Part shown: piece after piece, positions 34,853-44,486 of the stretch
Numbering within the stretch: the stretch's first letter is position 1
Layout of the letters: every line of letters starts with the position of its first letter
NCBI RefSeq assembly: GCF_013911645.1
Contig: NZ_JACESV010000004.1
Span: 248,001-312,000, forward strand
Source of the DNA: Allomuricauda sp.
GTDB lineage: Bacteria; Bacteroidota; Bacteroidia; Flavobacteriales; Flavobacteriaceae
Direction: 5' to 3'
DNA: 64,000 nucleotides
Notes under the pieces: generated by a model
The model's input: the letters and a program-made list of their open reading frames with translations, nothing else
Told to the model about the DNA's origin: nothing
Databases searched by the model: none
Program-made: the position numbers and the translations under genes

Positions 34853-35221
34853 CTAACTAAACGACTTAACAATTATGTAAATATTTACGATGCTAGGTAA
34901 CTTTAGTATACCATTATGTTTGTTTCCTCTCATAACACTACTAAGACGACCATAAGTTGAAATAGGGTTAAAAATTTTTAAATAATTTATGTTCACCACG
35001 TGTTTATCCATTTCAGAATCCATTTTGGAAAATAGTCCTGTACATGCAATTAAACCCATTATGGGCTGAACTCCCTGCCCAGACACATCAACATTTAAGG
35101 CACATTGAAAACCATCTTTTTTCTTGGACAAAAGCAAATGCTCGATATGGTTTGGACCCAACGAGCATAAAATGTACAAACAAGGCTCAATAAAAGAGAA
35201 TGGAGGTCGGGGGCTGAACAT
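34853..35221 (-). CDS. Possible 122-aa protein or small RNA gene
   Basis: No family is recognised. The frame starts MFSPRPPFSFIEPCLY, has no signal peptide or membrane helix, and includes LNVDVSGQGVQPIMGLIACTG. Its composition is not convincing as a protein. The setting is more convincing: a 36-bp site nearly identical to the one before the adhesin gene lies 56 bases upstream, and a strong terminator begins 4 bases after the stop. It may therefore encode a protein or be the body of a small RNA. The rest of the 34849-35327 interval holds only these elements. Confidence 0.35.
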   Translation of the reverse strand: MFSPRPPFSFIEPCLYILCSLGPNHIEHLLLSKKKDGFQCALNVDVSGQGVQPIMGLIACTGLFSKMDSEMDKHVVNINYLKIFNPISTYGRLSSVMRGNKHNGILKLPSIVNIYIIVKSFS

Positions 35222-35277
35222 ATAGTAAAATCGATGTTTTCAAACACAAGATAACTTACCATACCTTCAATAAAAAT

Positions 35278-35313
35278 ACGTACCCCAGTACGATTTTTAC
35301 GTAGGGGTACGTA
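35278..35313 (-). promoter_or_regulatory. 36-bp conserved regulatory site, copy 1
   Basis: The site contains TACGTAGGGGTACGTA at its right end and outer inverted arms ACGTACCCC/GGGGTACGT. It agrees with copy 2 at 44186-44221 in 30 of 36 positions without gaps. Similarity continues into the next ~30 bases on the minus strand (ATTTT-ATTGA and a TAnCTTG element at almost the same distance). The NarL-type regulator next door is the obvious candidate binder. Confidence 0.55.
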
Positions 35314-35327
35314 TTTCTGGCTTATGA

Positions 35328-35969
35328 TTATAGTGACAATATTAAATCCTTATACTTGGAAATCCAGGAAGTCCATTGGTCTCCGCCACCCAATTCCAAT
35401 TTTTGGATGATATTGCTTCTATGCTTCTGGACTGTTCGCAAGGAAATCAACAACTCCTCGGCAATTTCCTTGGACGTTTTTGACTGCGCCACCATTCTAA
35501 GAATAGTGCGCTCTGAAGAAGACAGTAGTTTTAGTTTTTTTAGTTGTGGATTAATGGTTGTTTCCACCATTTGTTCAAAGGTCTTGCTAAAGTACGTTTC
35601 CCCTGCACTCACCTTTAGGATACACCTTTCCATTTCCAAAAAAGGTTCTTCTTTAAGCAAATAACCACTGATTCCCAGTTGTTTGGCCCTATATACAAGC
35701 CCTTCCTCCTTATGGGAAGTAAGTAGGATAAAACGGGTAGTACAGCCTGCATCCGTTGCCTTTGTTATCACTTCTATTCCAGAAAGCATGGGCATTTGAA
35801 TATCCAAAATAGCAATATCGGGTTTTAGGTCCAATAGTTGTTCCAAGGCCTCTAGGCCATTGGTTGACTGAGCAATCACATTATATCCTTTGAATTCGAG
35901 CTCATCAACCAATCCTTTTAACAACAAAGGATGGTCATCGGCCACCAATATGGTATGTGCATTATGCAT
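35328..35969 (-). CDS. NarL/LuxR-type response regulator
   Basis: 213 aa from MHNAHTILVADDHPLLLKG. The receiver has the acidic pair DDH at 11-13, phosphoacceptor Asp56 in IAILDIQMP, and a switch threonine region FILLTSHKEEG. The C-terminal helix-turn-helix (residues ~148-210) includes LSSSERTILRMVAQSKTSKEIAEELLISLRTVQKHR. The ATG at 35969 overlaps the kinase stop by 8 bases; an ATG seven codons upstream lies further inside the kinase gene. The pair is translationally coupled. Two similar 36-bp sites flank this region and are likely targets. Confidence 0.9.
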   Translation of the reverse strand: MHNAHTILVADDHPLLLKGLVDELEFKGYNVIAQSTNGLEALEQLLDLKPDIAILDIQMPMLSGIEVITKATDAGCTTRFILLTSHKEEGLVYRAKQLGISGYLLKEEPFLEMERCILKVSAGETYFSKTFEQMVETTINPQLKKLKLLSSSERTILRMVAQSKTSKEIAEELLISLRTVQKHRSNIIQKLELGGGDQWTSWISKYKDLILSL

Positions 35970-38007
35970 TTGTAATGGGGATATGGGCATTAATAGATGT
36001 TCCTCTATTCTTTGTGGTCCGGATTTGAACATTACCGTTCATCATCTGGATTCTTTTTTCCATGGTTTTGAGACCCAGGCCTTGACCCTTATGTTCTACG
36101 TCATAGTCAAAACCTATTCCATTGTCCGTAATCAGTAATTTGACACAATCTGTCTTCTTAATAATCTCAATCAATACTTCGGTCGCTTGTGAATGTTTTA
36201 CCAAATTGGTCATGGCCTCTTGTACAAATCTGTAAAAGTTAACATTTTGCTGTTTTTCAAAGCAATTGTCTATCGCGTCCATTTCCAAGGTAAAAATAAT
36301 ATTGTACTTCTCATCAAAAGTATAGATTAGCTGTTGTATGGCTCCGGTTATTCCCAAGTTTGCCAATGCAGGGGGAAGAAGCCCTTTTGCTACCATTCTG
36401 ACTTCCTCCAAGGTATCTTGGGACAGTTTCAACAGTTCTTTTTGTTTGGTATCCCTTGCTTTTTTTGACATCAAGGTCAGTTGTTGCCCAACGCCATCGT
36501 GCAACTCCCTTGCGATATATTCCTTTTCCCTTTCCTGTTGCCATAACAAATCTTGTGAATATTTTTCGGTAAGTTCTTGCTCCTTTTTGGCAAACCGCCG
36601 ATTTCTGTACAACCATAAAAAACCAGATCCGCCAACAAGCATCACACCACCAAAGATCATCCAATAGGTCTTTTCCTTATTTTGTGCATCGAGAATTTTA
36701 ATATCCTGCTTTTGACGTGCAATCTCCATATCCTTCTTTTCCGCTTCAAGTTCGGCTTGAATAAAAGCGAATCTCCTCCTAGCGGTTACATTGTTAACAG
36801 AGTCTTTCATCCTTTCATAATTTTTAAAGTGCCGCAGGGATTGTGGCAAATTGTTCATTTTCTCATAGATATTGGACAACAACAACTCAGAGCGCATAAT
36901 ATTTTGGGCTTCCAAAGTTCCCTTTACACCTTTATGGGCTTTTTGGGCATACTTTTCTGCTTGAGTAAGTTGGTTGTTGGCCAATGCATTCCAACTCATG
37001 GCCAAATGATAGTATGTTTCTAAAAAAGGATTGTTAATATGAGGACCTATCTTGGAAACAAGCTCCCGTTTATATAAGTCCGAAGTATCCCGTATCCCGT
37101 TCCTGGCATAAGTGGAAACGGCATAAGAAAGGGTCAATATATCCACTATGCCCTGTATATCGGATTCATGGTTCCTCTCTTGAAGAGCCATTCGAATTTG
37201 ATGAAGCTCTTCGGCAAAGTCATTTTTAAGGTTGGCCTCATTACAGGCAGCTAAACGCGCCATGGCAACCACCTGATACTCTTCCATGTCCGTTCCCTTT
37301 TCGAGTACCTCCCTTCGGGCCTTTTCAGCTCTATCATACAGCCCATTTTTACCATAGAGCTGTGCCAAACCATTCTGCGCCCACAAATACATCAGTGCAT
37401 CCCTTTGATGGGCAAATATTTTCTTGGCCTTTTCAAAATAGCCCACACTCTGGGAAATCTTGTTCACCTTGTCACTATTTTCACCTGCTTTTAAATAAGC
37501 GTAACCGAATTCATATAAGGAGGAATCCTTTTGCTTTTCCATGAACTGGATTCCCTCATCCAATATGTCCAAAGATTTTTTATAATACTGCATAAATGTT
37601 GCCGCCTCAGCATAGGTAATGTAAAACAATGATATTTGCTTTTCATCACTGTTGTGTTGAACATAAGGCTGATAGTTCTCCAAAATCCCGAATGCCTTGG
37701 TATGGTTAATGGATTCGTAAATATAATAACCCCCTAATGCATTTGTGAACAACAAGGCTTCATTCCATTGTTCTTGTATCAATGATGAATCTCGATACTG
37801 AAGGAAAATATTGGCAATCCCATCGTTGTTCAACCGTCCATCATCAAGTAATTCCCGTAAATGCTTCACTTTTGCTTCAAATGTTGCCATTGAATCCATA
37901 GTGACCGAGACATTATTAGAGCCTTCCCTTGTTTGGGAACTACATATTTCGGAAACCAAACAAAAAACTATGATCAGTATGGGTATGGGGAATTTATACA
38001 CAAGCAT
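35962..38007 (-). CDS. TPR-containing sensor histidine kinase (HisKA_3 type)
   Basis: A 681-aa protein with signal sequence MLVYKFPIPILIIVFCLVSEICSS. A long periplasmic part of TPR-like helices (residues ~40-395) is followed by a coiled coil (RRRFAFIQAELEAEKKDMEIARQ), a membrane helix (WMIFGGVMLVGGSGFLWLY), and a second short coiled coil. The dimerisation/phosphoacceptor motif is ARELHDGVGQQLTLM with His503. The ATPase has LITDNGIGFDYD and GQGLGLKTMEKRI. This is the usual partner of NarL-type regulators. The gene lies 113 bases downstream of the PorP/SprF gene and may be in the same transcript. The signal sensed is unknown. Confidence 0.92.
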   Translation of the reverse strand: MLVYKFPIPILIIVFCLVSEICSSQTREGSNNVSVTMDSMATFEAKVKHLRELLDDGRLNNDGIANIFLQYRDSSLIQEQWNEALLFTNALGGYYIYESINHTKAFGILENYQPYVQHNSDEKQISLFYITYAEAATFMQYYKKSLDILDEGIQFMEKQKDSSLYEFGYAYLKAGENSDKVNKISQSVGYFEKAKKIFAHQRDALMYLWAQNGLAQLYGKNGLYDRAEKARREVLEKGTDMEEYQVVAMARLAACNEANLKNDFAEELHQIRMALQERNHESDIQGIVDILTLSYAVSTYARNGIRDTSDLYKRELVSKIGPHINNPFLETYYHLAMSWNALANNQLTQAEKYAQKAHKGVKGTLEAQNIMRSELLLSNIYEKMNNLPQSLRHFKNYERMKDSVNNVTARRRFAFIQAELEAEKKDMEIARQKQDIKILDAQNKEKTYWMIFGGVMLVGGSGFLWLYRNRRFAKKEQELTEKYSQDLLWQQEREKEYIARELHDGVGQQLTLMSKKARDTKQKELLKLSQDTLEEVRMVAKGLLPPALANLGITGAIQQLIYTFDEKYNIIFTLEMDAIDNCFEKQQNVNFYRFVQEAMTNLVKHSQATEVLIEIIKKTDCVKLLITDNGIGFDYDVEHKGQGLGLKTMEKRIQMMNGNVQIRTTKNRGTSINAHIPITNA

Positions 38008-38120
38008 AAAAATACCACTAATACATAAACTTTTATGAGTGTAAACTCAAATATCTTTTGCTGCTTAACCTGATGGTTTTGACGTACTCAACCAGTATAC
38101 TCATGGGATGCACCATGGGC

Positions 38121-39029
38121 TTAATTTATATTTGAAATAAAATCATATCTCAAAAAAAATTCATGCGTACCACCAGTATAAGGGCGGATTCCCGATACCG
38201 GGACTTCGTAAGCATACCCCAACATCAACTTTTTCCCTATCATAAAGCTTCCCAAGCCACCAACGGCATCGTAACTATTAAAACGATAGTTGGCCCCTAT
38301 CATAAATCGGTCATGAAAACTGACATTGGCCCCAGCATCGATGGAAACCGGTGCAGCATCCGTCAAAATCACCATGGACCTTGGCTTCAATGTGATGGAA
38401 TTGGCAAGTGGAAAATCGTATCCTGCCGTAGCATATAAATTGGGGCTGTCCGAAACCCTGAAGGACGTGTCAGTGTCCACTATATAATCCACATTGAACA
38501 TTTGAGGTACGGATACTGCCACATACCAGCGTTTTCCATATAAAAAACTTCCCACTCCCACATTTGGAGACCAACTATCGGAATACGAACTGAAATAAGG
38601 ATCCGTTTGTACATCCGGGCTGTTCAATAGTTCCGGACTCAAGGAATAGTGGGTAAAGCCTGCTTTTATACCAAAAGCTAGGCGAGTAGTCCTACCTACT
38701 TGCAGCGTATAAGAGAAATCACCATAGAGGTAATCAAACTTTTCTTCGCCCAAGGCATCACTAACAAGTGAGAGTCCCAATCCTACTTTTTGATTGCGCA
38801 AAGGGGTATGTGCCGAAAACATTTGTGTTGCTGGGGCACCCTCGAAACCACTCCACTGGGACCGATGCATCAAAATGGCCGAAAATCCTTTTGTGCTTCC
38901 TGCAAATGCAGGGTTGATACTAACGGGATTGTACAAGTACTGTGTAAATTGTGGAGCTTGCTGTGCCACGGTAAATTGATGGCACATAACCACCACGATT
39001 ATCAATAATATAAACTTCTTCATCCTCAT
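38121..39029 (-). CDS. PorP/SprF-family T9SS outer-membrane protein
   Basis: A 302-aa beta-barrel-type protein with signal MKKFILLIIVVVMCHQFTVAQ. Typical PorP/SprF features are QAPQFTQYLYNPVSINPAFAGST, AILMHRSQWSGFEGAPATQMFSAHTPL and the C-terminal YEVPVSGIRPYTGGTHEFFLRYDF. Such proteins attach or help secrete a partner with a type-B T9SS C-terminal domain. That partner is the large gene ending 3 bases upstream. ATG at 39029 or at 39023 (two codons later) are both possible. Confidence 0.93.
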   Translation of the reverse strand: MRMKKFILLIIVVVMCHQFTVAQQAPQFTQYLYNPVSINPAFAGSTKGFSAILMHRSQWSGFEGAPATQMFSAHTPLRNQKVGLGLSLVSDALGEEKFDYLYGDFSYTLQVGRTTRLAFGIKAGFTHYSLSPELLNSPDVQTDPYFSSYSDSWSPNVGVGSFLYGKRWYVAVSVPQMFNVDYIVDTDTSFRVSDSPNLYATAGYDFPLANSITLKPRSMVILTDAAPVSIDAGANVSFHDRFMIGANYRFNSYDAVGGLGSFMIGKKLMLGYAYEVPVSGIRPYTGGTHEFFLRYDFISNIN

Positions 39030-39032
39030 CTT

Positions 39033-42000
39033 TTATTTTGTGCCAATGTAGATACTTCCCTTAATGGGTTTCGTATTGGAGTTCAACACCTGTATCACAT
39101 AGAAATAGGTTCCCGAAGACAGTTTACCTTGGTTATTGCCTCGTGTACCATTCCAATCGTTTTCATAATCATCCGACTTGTAAACTTGCTGGCCCCAACG
39201 ATCAAAAACCATTAGTGATATTTTATTTCCATCTGTATCGGATCCTTCCACAATGAAGTAATCGTTATGTCCGTCATCATTCGGGGTAAGCAACTTGGAT
39301 ACCTCCATTCTTGATGCTTCATCCATTCCACAGGCATCTTCCACCCTTACCTCAACAACCACCTGGTTGACGCACATTCCTGCTTGTTCGGTATAGGTAA
39401 AAGTATACGTACCAATCTCCATGGTCGATGGGTCGATTACAGAGCCGTTTATATTGACCGAACTGCTTTGGGATTCCCAGATTCCATTTCCTGCTTCCCC
39501 TTCGATTTTTTCGTAGAGGTCCAAATAGGTTTCAGTAATGCATACGGCAATGTTATCATCAGTGTTTATCTGCATTGGCAATACTGTGATATTTTGCTCA
39601 ACACGTTCTTCATTTCCTTTGGCATCGGAAGCTATCCAGAAACGTTCAATTTGATACCCTTCTCCTGAAATGGTCTCATTTTGACCATATTCAATTTGAA
39701 CCTCCATATCACAGTTATCCTCAAAAACCAGGTTTGGGATTTCAGGTACTTCATTGCAATACACCGTAAGATCCATATCCAATGCTGAAATCAACTCAGG
39801 AGCCATGGTATCCTCAACGATCACGTGCTGTGTTTGGGTACTGGTGTTCCCAGCTTCATCTTCGTAGGTCCACGTTATCACTGTGGTTCCTTGCTGTGTG
39901 ATGGGCAAAACAGCGTCGTGCGAAACTGTTACCGCACTACTGCAATTGTCCGTGGCCGTTGGGGCCGTTAGACTGCTTACCTCACATTCATCGGCAATAT
40001 CCGGTAAATTCGCCTGATCGGGAACCGGTGCATCGGCATCATCAATGATTACGTTCTGTGTTTGGGTACTGGTGTTACCGGCTGCATCTTCGTAGGTCCA
40101 TATGACCACCGTATTACCTTGGGTTGTTATCGGCAAAGTAGCATCATGGGTTGCCATTAGCAAACCACTACAATTGTCCGTTGCCGTTGGGGCCGTTAGA
40201 TTGCTCACTTCACATTCAGAAGTAATATCCGGTAAACTTGCTTGGTCGGGAACAGGTGCATCGGCATCATCAACGATTACGTTCTGTGTTTGGGTACTGG
40301 TGTTCCCGGATGCATCTTCGTAGGTCCACGTTACCACTGTGGTTCCTTGCTGTGTGATGGGCAAAACAGCGTCGTGCGAAACTGTTACCGCACTACTGCA
40401 ATTGTCCGTGGCTGTCGGGGCCGTTAGACTGCTTACCTCACATTCATCGGCAATATCTGGTAAATTCGCCTGGTCGGGAACCGGTGCCTCCGTATCTGCA
40501 ATGATCACGTGCTGTGTTTGGGTACTGGTGTTACCGGCTGTATCTTCGTAGGTCCACGTTACCACCGTAGTACCTTGGGCCGTAATCGGCAAAGTTGCAT
40601 CATGGGTTGCTGTTAGCAAACCGCTACAATTGTCTGTGGCCGTTGGGGCCGTTAGACTACCTGCCTCACATTCATCGGCAATATCCGGTAAATTCGCCTG
40701 GTCGGGAACCGGTGCATTTGTATCCGCAACAACCACATTTTGTGTTTGGTTACTGGTGTTCCCGGCTGCATCTTCGTAGGTCCATGTGATCACCGTAGTA
40801 CCTTGGGCCGTAATCGGCAAAGTTGCATCATGGGTTGCTGTTAGCAAACCGCTACAATTATCCGTGGCCGTTGGGGCCGTTAGACTGCTTACCTCGCATT
40901 CTGCATTTACATCTGATAGATTTGCCAAATCAGGAACTGGAGCCAAGGTATCCTCCACGGTAACAGTTGCCGTACATTGGACACTTACCCCATTATTGGC
41001 CGTTACGGTTAGTATCACTTCATTCGTTCCTAGGTCTGAACAATCAAATTCTGTAACATCGAGGGTAAGTGTTATTCCATTATCCTCATCATAAGAGCCG
41101 TTATCTATTTCTTCAGGGCCTATAATCACCCTACCGTTTGCATCTAGCGCTACTATAATATCCTGGCAAATGGCCACGGGTGCCCTGTCTTGTAACTCAT
41201 AGGCGCCCATATCAACAATACCACCGTTGACATAGTCGTAAATGCGCTTATTTCCAGCCAAATCGACTGCCGCTCCGGGTGCCCCTAACGATACCACAAA
41301 ATTATTGTTCCCAGCATTTATGGCAGGACTGGTAGCCTTCACGCTATAGTCATGTCCCGCCACATCTTCAAACTCCGGATTCACCGCCAGATTGCGACTT
41401 TGCATCACATCTCCAGAAACAGTCCCATTATATGCCAATGAACTATACAGGCGTGCATATCCACCATCCAGATTGATATGGCCATTGGTACCGGCATTAT
41501 TGGAAAGAATGGAGTTCGCCACCAACAGAGTCCCATCACTTAAATGGATACCACCCCCAGTGGCAGCCGTATTATCGCTCAGGGTGGAATTTATAATTTC
41601 AACTTCACCGGATTCACATGAAACAGCACCTCCAACAGTGGAGGCAACATTATCATACAGCAAGCAACTTATTAATTTTGTATCACCGGTAAAACTAATT
41701 ACCGCGCCTCCCACACCATTGATGCCATCACTAAAGGCAATATTATCGTGCAGTATGCTATTCTTTAAAAGAAAGCTGGCATTTTGGTTTATATAAAGCC
41801 CTCCCCCGGTTCGGCCAATGGCCACTTGACTATTGTCCGTAGGATCATCCGCATAGGAATACGCAATGATAAGTCCATCCAAAGTCACATTAGGAGTTGT
41901 CACTGTCACAATGGTATGGCTGTCCCCTGCATCTGCCATATCATTCCCATTGATATTCCCACTTAACAGGGTCGGCGCTGCGTTCCAATTCCGTTGGTCC

Positions 42001-44126
42001 GATGAAGTTTCATTTCCGGTAAAGCCTCCCAAAAGGGTCACCCCTTCGGGAATGACAAAAGAATCATATTCGGATGTTCCCGGTTTGTAGGTACCCTGGG
42101 CCACCCATATTTCCGTTAACCCACAATTCGCAGACAAAGTTAGTGCATCTTGTAAATCGGTATATGCGTCGTTCCAAGAGGTTCCATTGTTTGATCCCGT
42201 CGCGTTCTCATCCACATAAACAATACCTGAACTGCGATCATAGGGATCTACCACTGTAACCGTGGCTGTGGCCGAAGCCGAATTATAACCGTCATTTACC
42301 GTTAAGGTAACCGTATGCGTTCCCGCATCGGCACAGGTAAAATTGGTTTTGCTCAATGTTCTGGTAAATGTGGTGTAACAGCCATTGGCATCTATACTGT
42401 TATCGTCTATATCTTCAGGTGTTAGGGTTGCTCGCCCATTGGCACCCAGATAAATGGTCGCCGATTTTGTATTTACTATAGGTGGCGTATTCTTGTTAAT
42501 CTGGTACACGTAATTATAGGTAGCCGTATTCCCATATTGGTCGGTCACTTCAATAGGCACCAAAATATTGGTCCCAATATCGGCACAGGTTGCCGTACGG
42601 GTACTGGCCACAGCGGTATAGCTGTCACAATTATCCGAGATATCAAAAGGGCCTTGTGGTGTTAGTTCCACAGAAGTACTCTGCCCCATTTCAATAAAAT
42701 TGGTCATCGCAAGCATAAAGGGAGGGGTATTGTCCACTACGGTTACATTGGCCGTACAAGTAGCCCCATTGCCCTTTCCATCAAGAACAGTTAAGGTAAC
42801 CGGGACGGTACCAACGTCATCACAGGTAAAGGTGGTTTGTGATAGGGACATGGATGCCACATAAACATCATCATAAGACCCTGCATCAATATCGGCAGCC
42901 GTTATGGTAACAGTACCATCGGCCAATAAGGGATTTTCCAGATCAAGGGACACTGTAATATCACTACATACTGCCACAGGGGGCTGTTCATCATAAATGA
43001 CCCTGTATTGTATATAACCAGTAACTGGAGCAATAGTCGTTCCTCCTTCTGTCTCCACTAAATCTTGTACCATACTAAGGTTGCCATACGATTGTCCGCC
43101 ACCGCCGCCACGTTCCAAATCACCGCCGCCGCCGCCATAATAACCAGCGCCACCGCCGCCAGAGGCCCCTTTCCCAATATATTGATTTGAGCATTTGGGT
43201 GAAGGTCCAATCGGATGGCCATAAAATATTCCGCCAGCCCCGCCACCGGCCCAGCCCGTACCTCCACGATTGATATCATTAACCACTATTTTTGTACAAT
43301 TAGGGTTAAATAACCCTCCCGAACAATCTCCCTCATATACAATAGTTGGTGGATGATAACCTCCGGCACCACCTCCATTGGGTGAACTTCCCATAACTTC
43401 CAATTCAAATAACACTGCTGATTCAGGTGGGCTATATAAACTGCCCCCGCCCCCTGAAAATGGATGAAAAGTAGTCTCTACACCATTAATTAAGCCTCTA
43501 TGAGCTACCCCGCCACTTCCATACGAAATAGCATCATCCACTCTTAATCCATGCGAATTACAACTATTTTTTCCATTTCTTGCTATGCCGCCACCATATC
43601 CATGGGAAACCAGAGCTTCGATTGCTGCTCCCCCACCACCACCTGCTGCAACCGCTATGGGATTAGTAGGTTGTCCATATGGAGTTATTGCCGTAGCCCC
43701 TCCACCCCCACCACTGGCAGCAACATCATGAGCGTCGGATTCTCCACGAGATCCTATATAAAATTGGAGCCGGTCCCCTGCATTTTCACTGGTAATGGGC
43801 AAGGTAAACCGTACGGTGCCCCCTTCCCCGCCCTGTCCTATTTTCTGGGCTACCAAACCTTGCCAAGTGGCACGTCCGCCGTCACCCCCTTTAAGGATGA
43901 ACTCCACAGCTACCGCCCCGTCTTCCAATGTTGGCAAATAACCGTCCATGGTGGCCCGGGTACGTGGATGTCCACCTCCCTCGTAGGGCAAAGGAGTCCA
44001 TTCGCTATTGGTCAAGTCTCCTATAGAGGTATGGGGTCGATTTACGGTTTGTCCGAACAGGCTCCTAGAACATAAAACCAATAAGACTAGTGCAATCGAG
44101 ATTGATTGAAAAGATGATTTGGGCAT
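39033..44126 (-). CDS. Giant T9SS-secreted adhesin with glycine-rich, beta-helix and HYR-like repeat regions
   Basis: 1697 aa. Signal peptide MPKSSFQSISIALVLLVLC. Residues ~50-380: glycine-rich domain with many GGGGG runs. ~385-630: cadherin/Ig-like units built on a CSDITVSLD and TFTCDDVGTVPVTLTV pattern. ~635-960: right-handed beta-helix with SFLLKNSILHDNIAF and VEIINSTLSDNTAATGGGIH units (choice-of-anchor type). ~1060-1440: five 76-aa HYR-like repeats. C-terminus: gliding-motility type-B sorting domain (LTPNDDGHNDYFIVEG, MVFDRWGQQVYKSDDYENDWNGT, SGTYFYVIQV). It should be exported by T9SS and held at the surface by the PorP/SprF protein encoded next. SprB-like adhesion or gliding is likely. 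Confidence 0.92.
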   Translation of the reverse strand: MPKSSFQSISIALVLLVLCSRSLFGQTVNRPHTSIGDLTNSEWTPLPYEGGGHPRTRATMDGYLPTLEDGAVAVEFILKGGDGGRATWQGLVAQKIGQGGEGGTVRFTLPITSENAGDRLQFYIGSRGESDAHDVAASGGGGGATAITPYGQPTNPIAVAAGGGGGAAIEALVSHGYGGGIARNGKNSCNSHGLRVDDAISYGSGGVAHRGLINGVETTFHPFSGGGGSLYSPPESAVLFELEVMGSSPNGGGAGGYHPPTIVYEGDCSGGLFNPNCTKIVVNDINRGGTGWAGGGAGGIFYGHPIGPSPKCSNQYIGKGASGGGGAGYYGGGGGDLERGGGGGQSYGNLSMVQDLVETEGGTTIAPVTGYIQYRVIYDEQPPVAVCSDITVSLDLENPLLADGTVTITAADIDAGSYDDVYVASMSLSQTTFTCDDVGTVPVTLTVLDGKGNGATCTANVTVVDNTPPFMLAMTNFIEMGQSTSVELTPQGPFDISDNCDSYTAVASTRTATCADIGTNILVPIEVTDQYGNTATYNYVYQINKNTPPIVNTKSATIYLGANGRATLTPEDIDDNSIDANGCYTTFTRTLSKTNFTCADAGTHTVTLTVNDGYNSASATATVTVVDPYDRSSGIVYVDENATGSNNGTSWNDAYTDLQDALTLSANCGLTEIWVAQGTYKPGTSEYDSFVIPEGVTLLGGFTGNETSSDQRNWNAAPTLLSGNINGNDMADAGDSHTIVTVTTPNVTLDGLIIAYSYADDPTDNSQVAIGRTGGGLYINQNASFLLKNSILHDNIAFSDGINGVGGAVISFTGDTKLISCLLYDNVASTVGGAVSCESGEVEIINSTLSDNTAATGGGIHLSDGTLLVANSILSNNAGTNGHINLDGGYARLYSSLAYNGTVSGDVMQSRNLAVNPEFEDVAGHDYSVKATSPAINAGNNNFVVSLGAPGAAVDLAGNKRIYDYVNGGIVDMGAYELQDRAPVAICQDIIVALDANGRVIIGPEEIDNGSYDEDNGITLTLDVTEFDCSDLGTNEVILTVTANNGVSVQCTATVTVEDTLAPVPDLANLSDVNAECEVSSLTAPTATDNCSGLLTATHDATLPITAQGTTVITWTYEDAAGNTSNQTQNVVVADTNAPVPDQANLPDIADECEAGSLTAPTATDNCSGLLTATHDATLPITAQGTTVVTWTYEDTAGNTSTQTQHVIIADTEAPVPDQANLPDIADECEVSSLTAPTATDNCSSAVTVSHDAVLPITQQGTTVVTWTYEDASGNTSTQTQNVIVDDADAPVPDQASLPDITSECEVSNLTAPTATDNCSGLLMATHDATLPITTQGNTVVIWTYEDAAGNTSTQTQNVIIDDADAPVPDQANLPDIADECEVSSLTAPTATDNCSSAVTVSHDAVLPITQQGTTVITWTYEDEAGNTSTQTQHVIVEDTMAPELISALDMDLTVYCNEVPEIPNLVFEDNCDMEVQIEYGQNETISGEGYQIERFWIASDAKGNEERVEQNITVLPMQINTDDNIAVCITETYLDLYEKIEGEAGNGIWESQSSSVNINGSVIDPSTMEIGTYTFTYTEQAGMCVNQVVVEVRVEDACGMDEASRMEVSKLLTPNDDGHNDYFIVEGSDTDGNKISLMVFDRWGQQVYKSDDYENDWNGTRGNNQGKLSSGTYFYVIQVLNSNTKPIKGSIYIGTK
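39799..40938 (-). repeat. Five tandem 228-bp coding repeats in the adhesin gene
   Basis: Each unit encodes 76 residues with ECEVSSLTAPTATDNCS, HDATLPIT-QGTTVVTWTYED and GNTSTQTQNV. Two alternating subtypes (GLLTATHDATLPIT and SAVTVSHDAVLPIT) occur in the order A-A-B-A-B, suggesting recent duplication of a two-unit block. Such repeats often change number by recombination. Confidence 0.88.
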
Positions 44127-44185
44127 GTAAAAATGTCTTTATGCTTTCGCGCCGCAAGTTATACCCGTATAAAATCAATTAAAAT

Positions 44186-44221
44186 ACGCACCCATGTACA
44201 AAATTTACGTAGGGGTACGTA
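44186..44221 (-). promoter_or_regulatory. 36-bp conserved regulatory site, copy 2, upstream of the adhesin gene
   Basis: Same site as 35278-35313 (30 of 36 identical), again containing TACGTAGGGGTACGTA. It ends 59 bases before the adhesin start codon. The interval towards the gene shares ATTTT-ATTGA and TAnCTTG spacing with copy 1. Confidence 0.58.
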
Positions 44222-44486
44222 GATAGTGGGTGATTTCATATAAAAGAATATCTAAATGGATAATAGATAATCGAAAATGTACTTTCAATATGAATCCTGC
44301 AGCAATGGGTATTCTACTTAAGGCACGTCCATCTATCCTTCTATAACAAGAGGACTAGTGGGATATGCTTAATTCTCCCAAGATTTTGGTATCTCTTATT
44401 ATGAACTAGATAAAATTAAAATCTGAGGATTTCTAGAATAGAAAAATGGGCCATACCAAAAACAGATAACATTGATATAAATCGAA
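44222..44486. other. Intergenic stretch upstream of the adhesin site
   Basis: AT-rich DNA between copy 2 of the regulatory site and the next small gene. A short frame reading NPAAMGILLKARPSILL before a stop is visible, but no family was recognised. It may be debris of an older gene. Confidence 0.35.

Noticed and set aside
39799..40938. Regular repeats that might be taken for a CRISPR array
   Set aside because: Units are 228 bp, all in frame in the adhesin gene, without spacers; they encode HYR-like domains. No CRISPR repeats or cas genes are present in the window.
35278..44221. Interpreting the 36-bp repeats as an invertible segment controlled by the serine recombinase
   Set aside because: The two copies are in the same orientation, which would give deletion rather than inversion, and the similarity continues only on the gene-proximal side, which fits promoters better.
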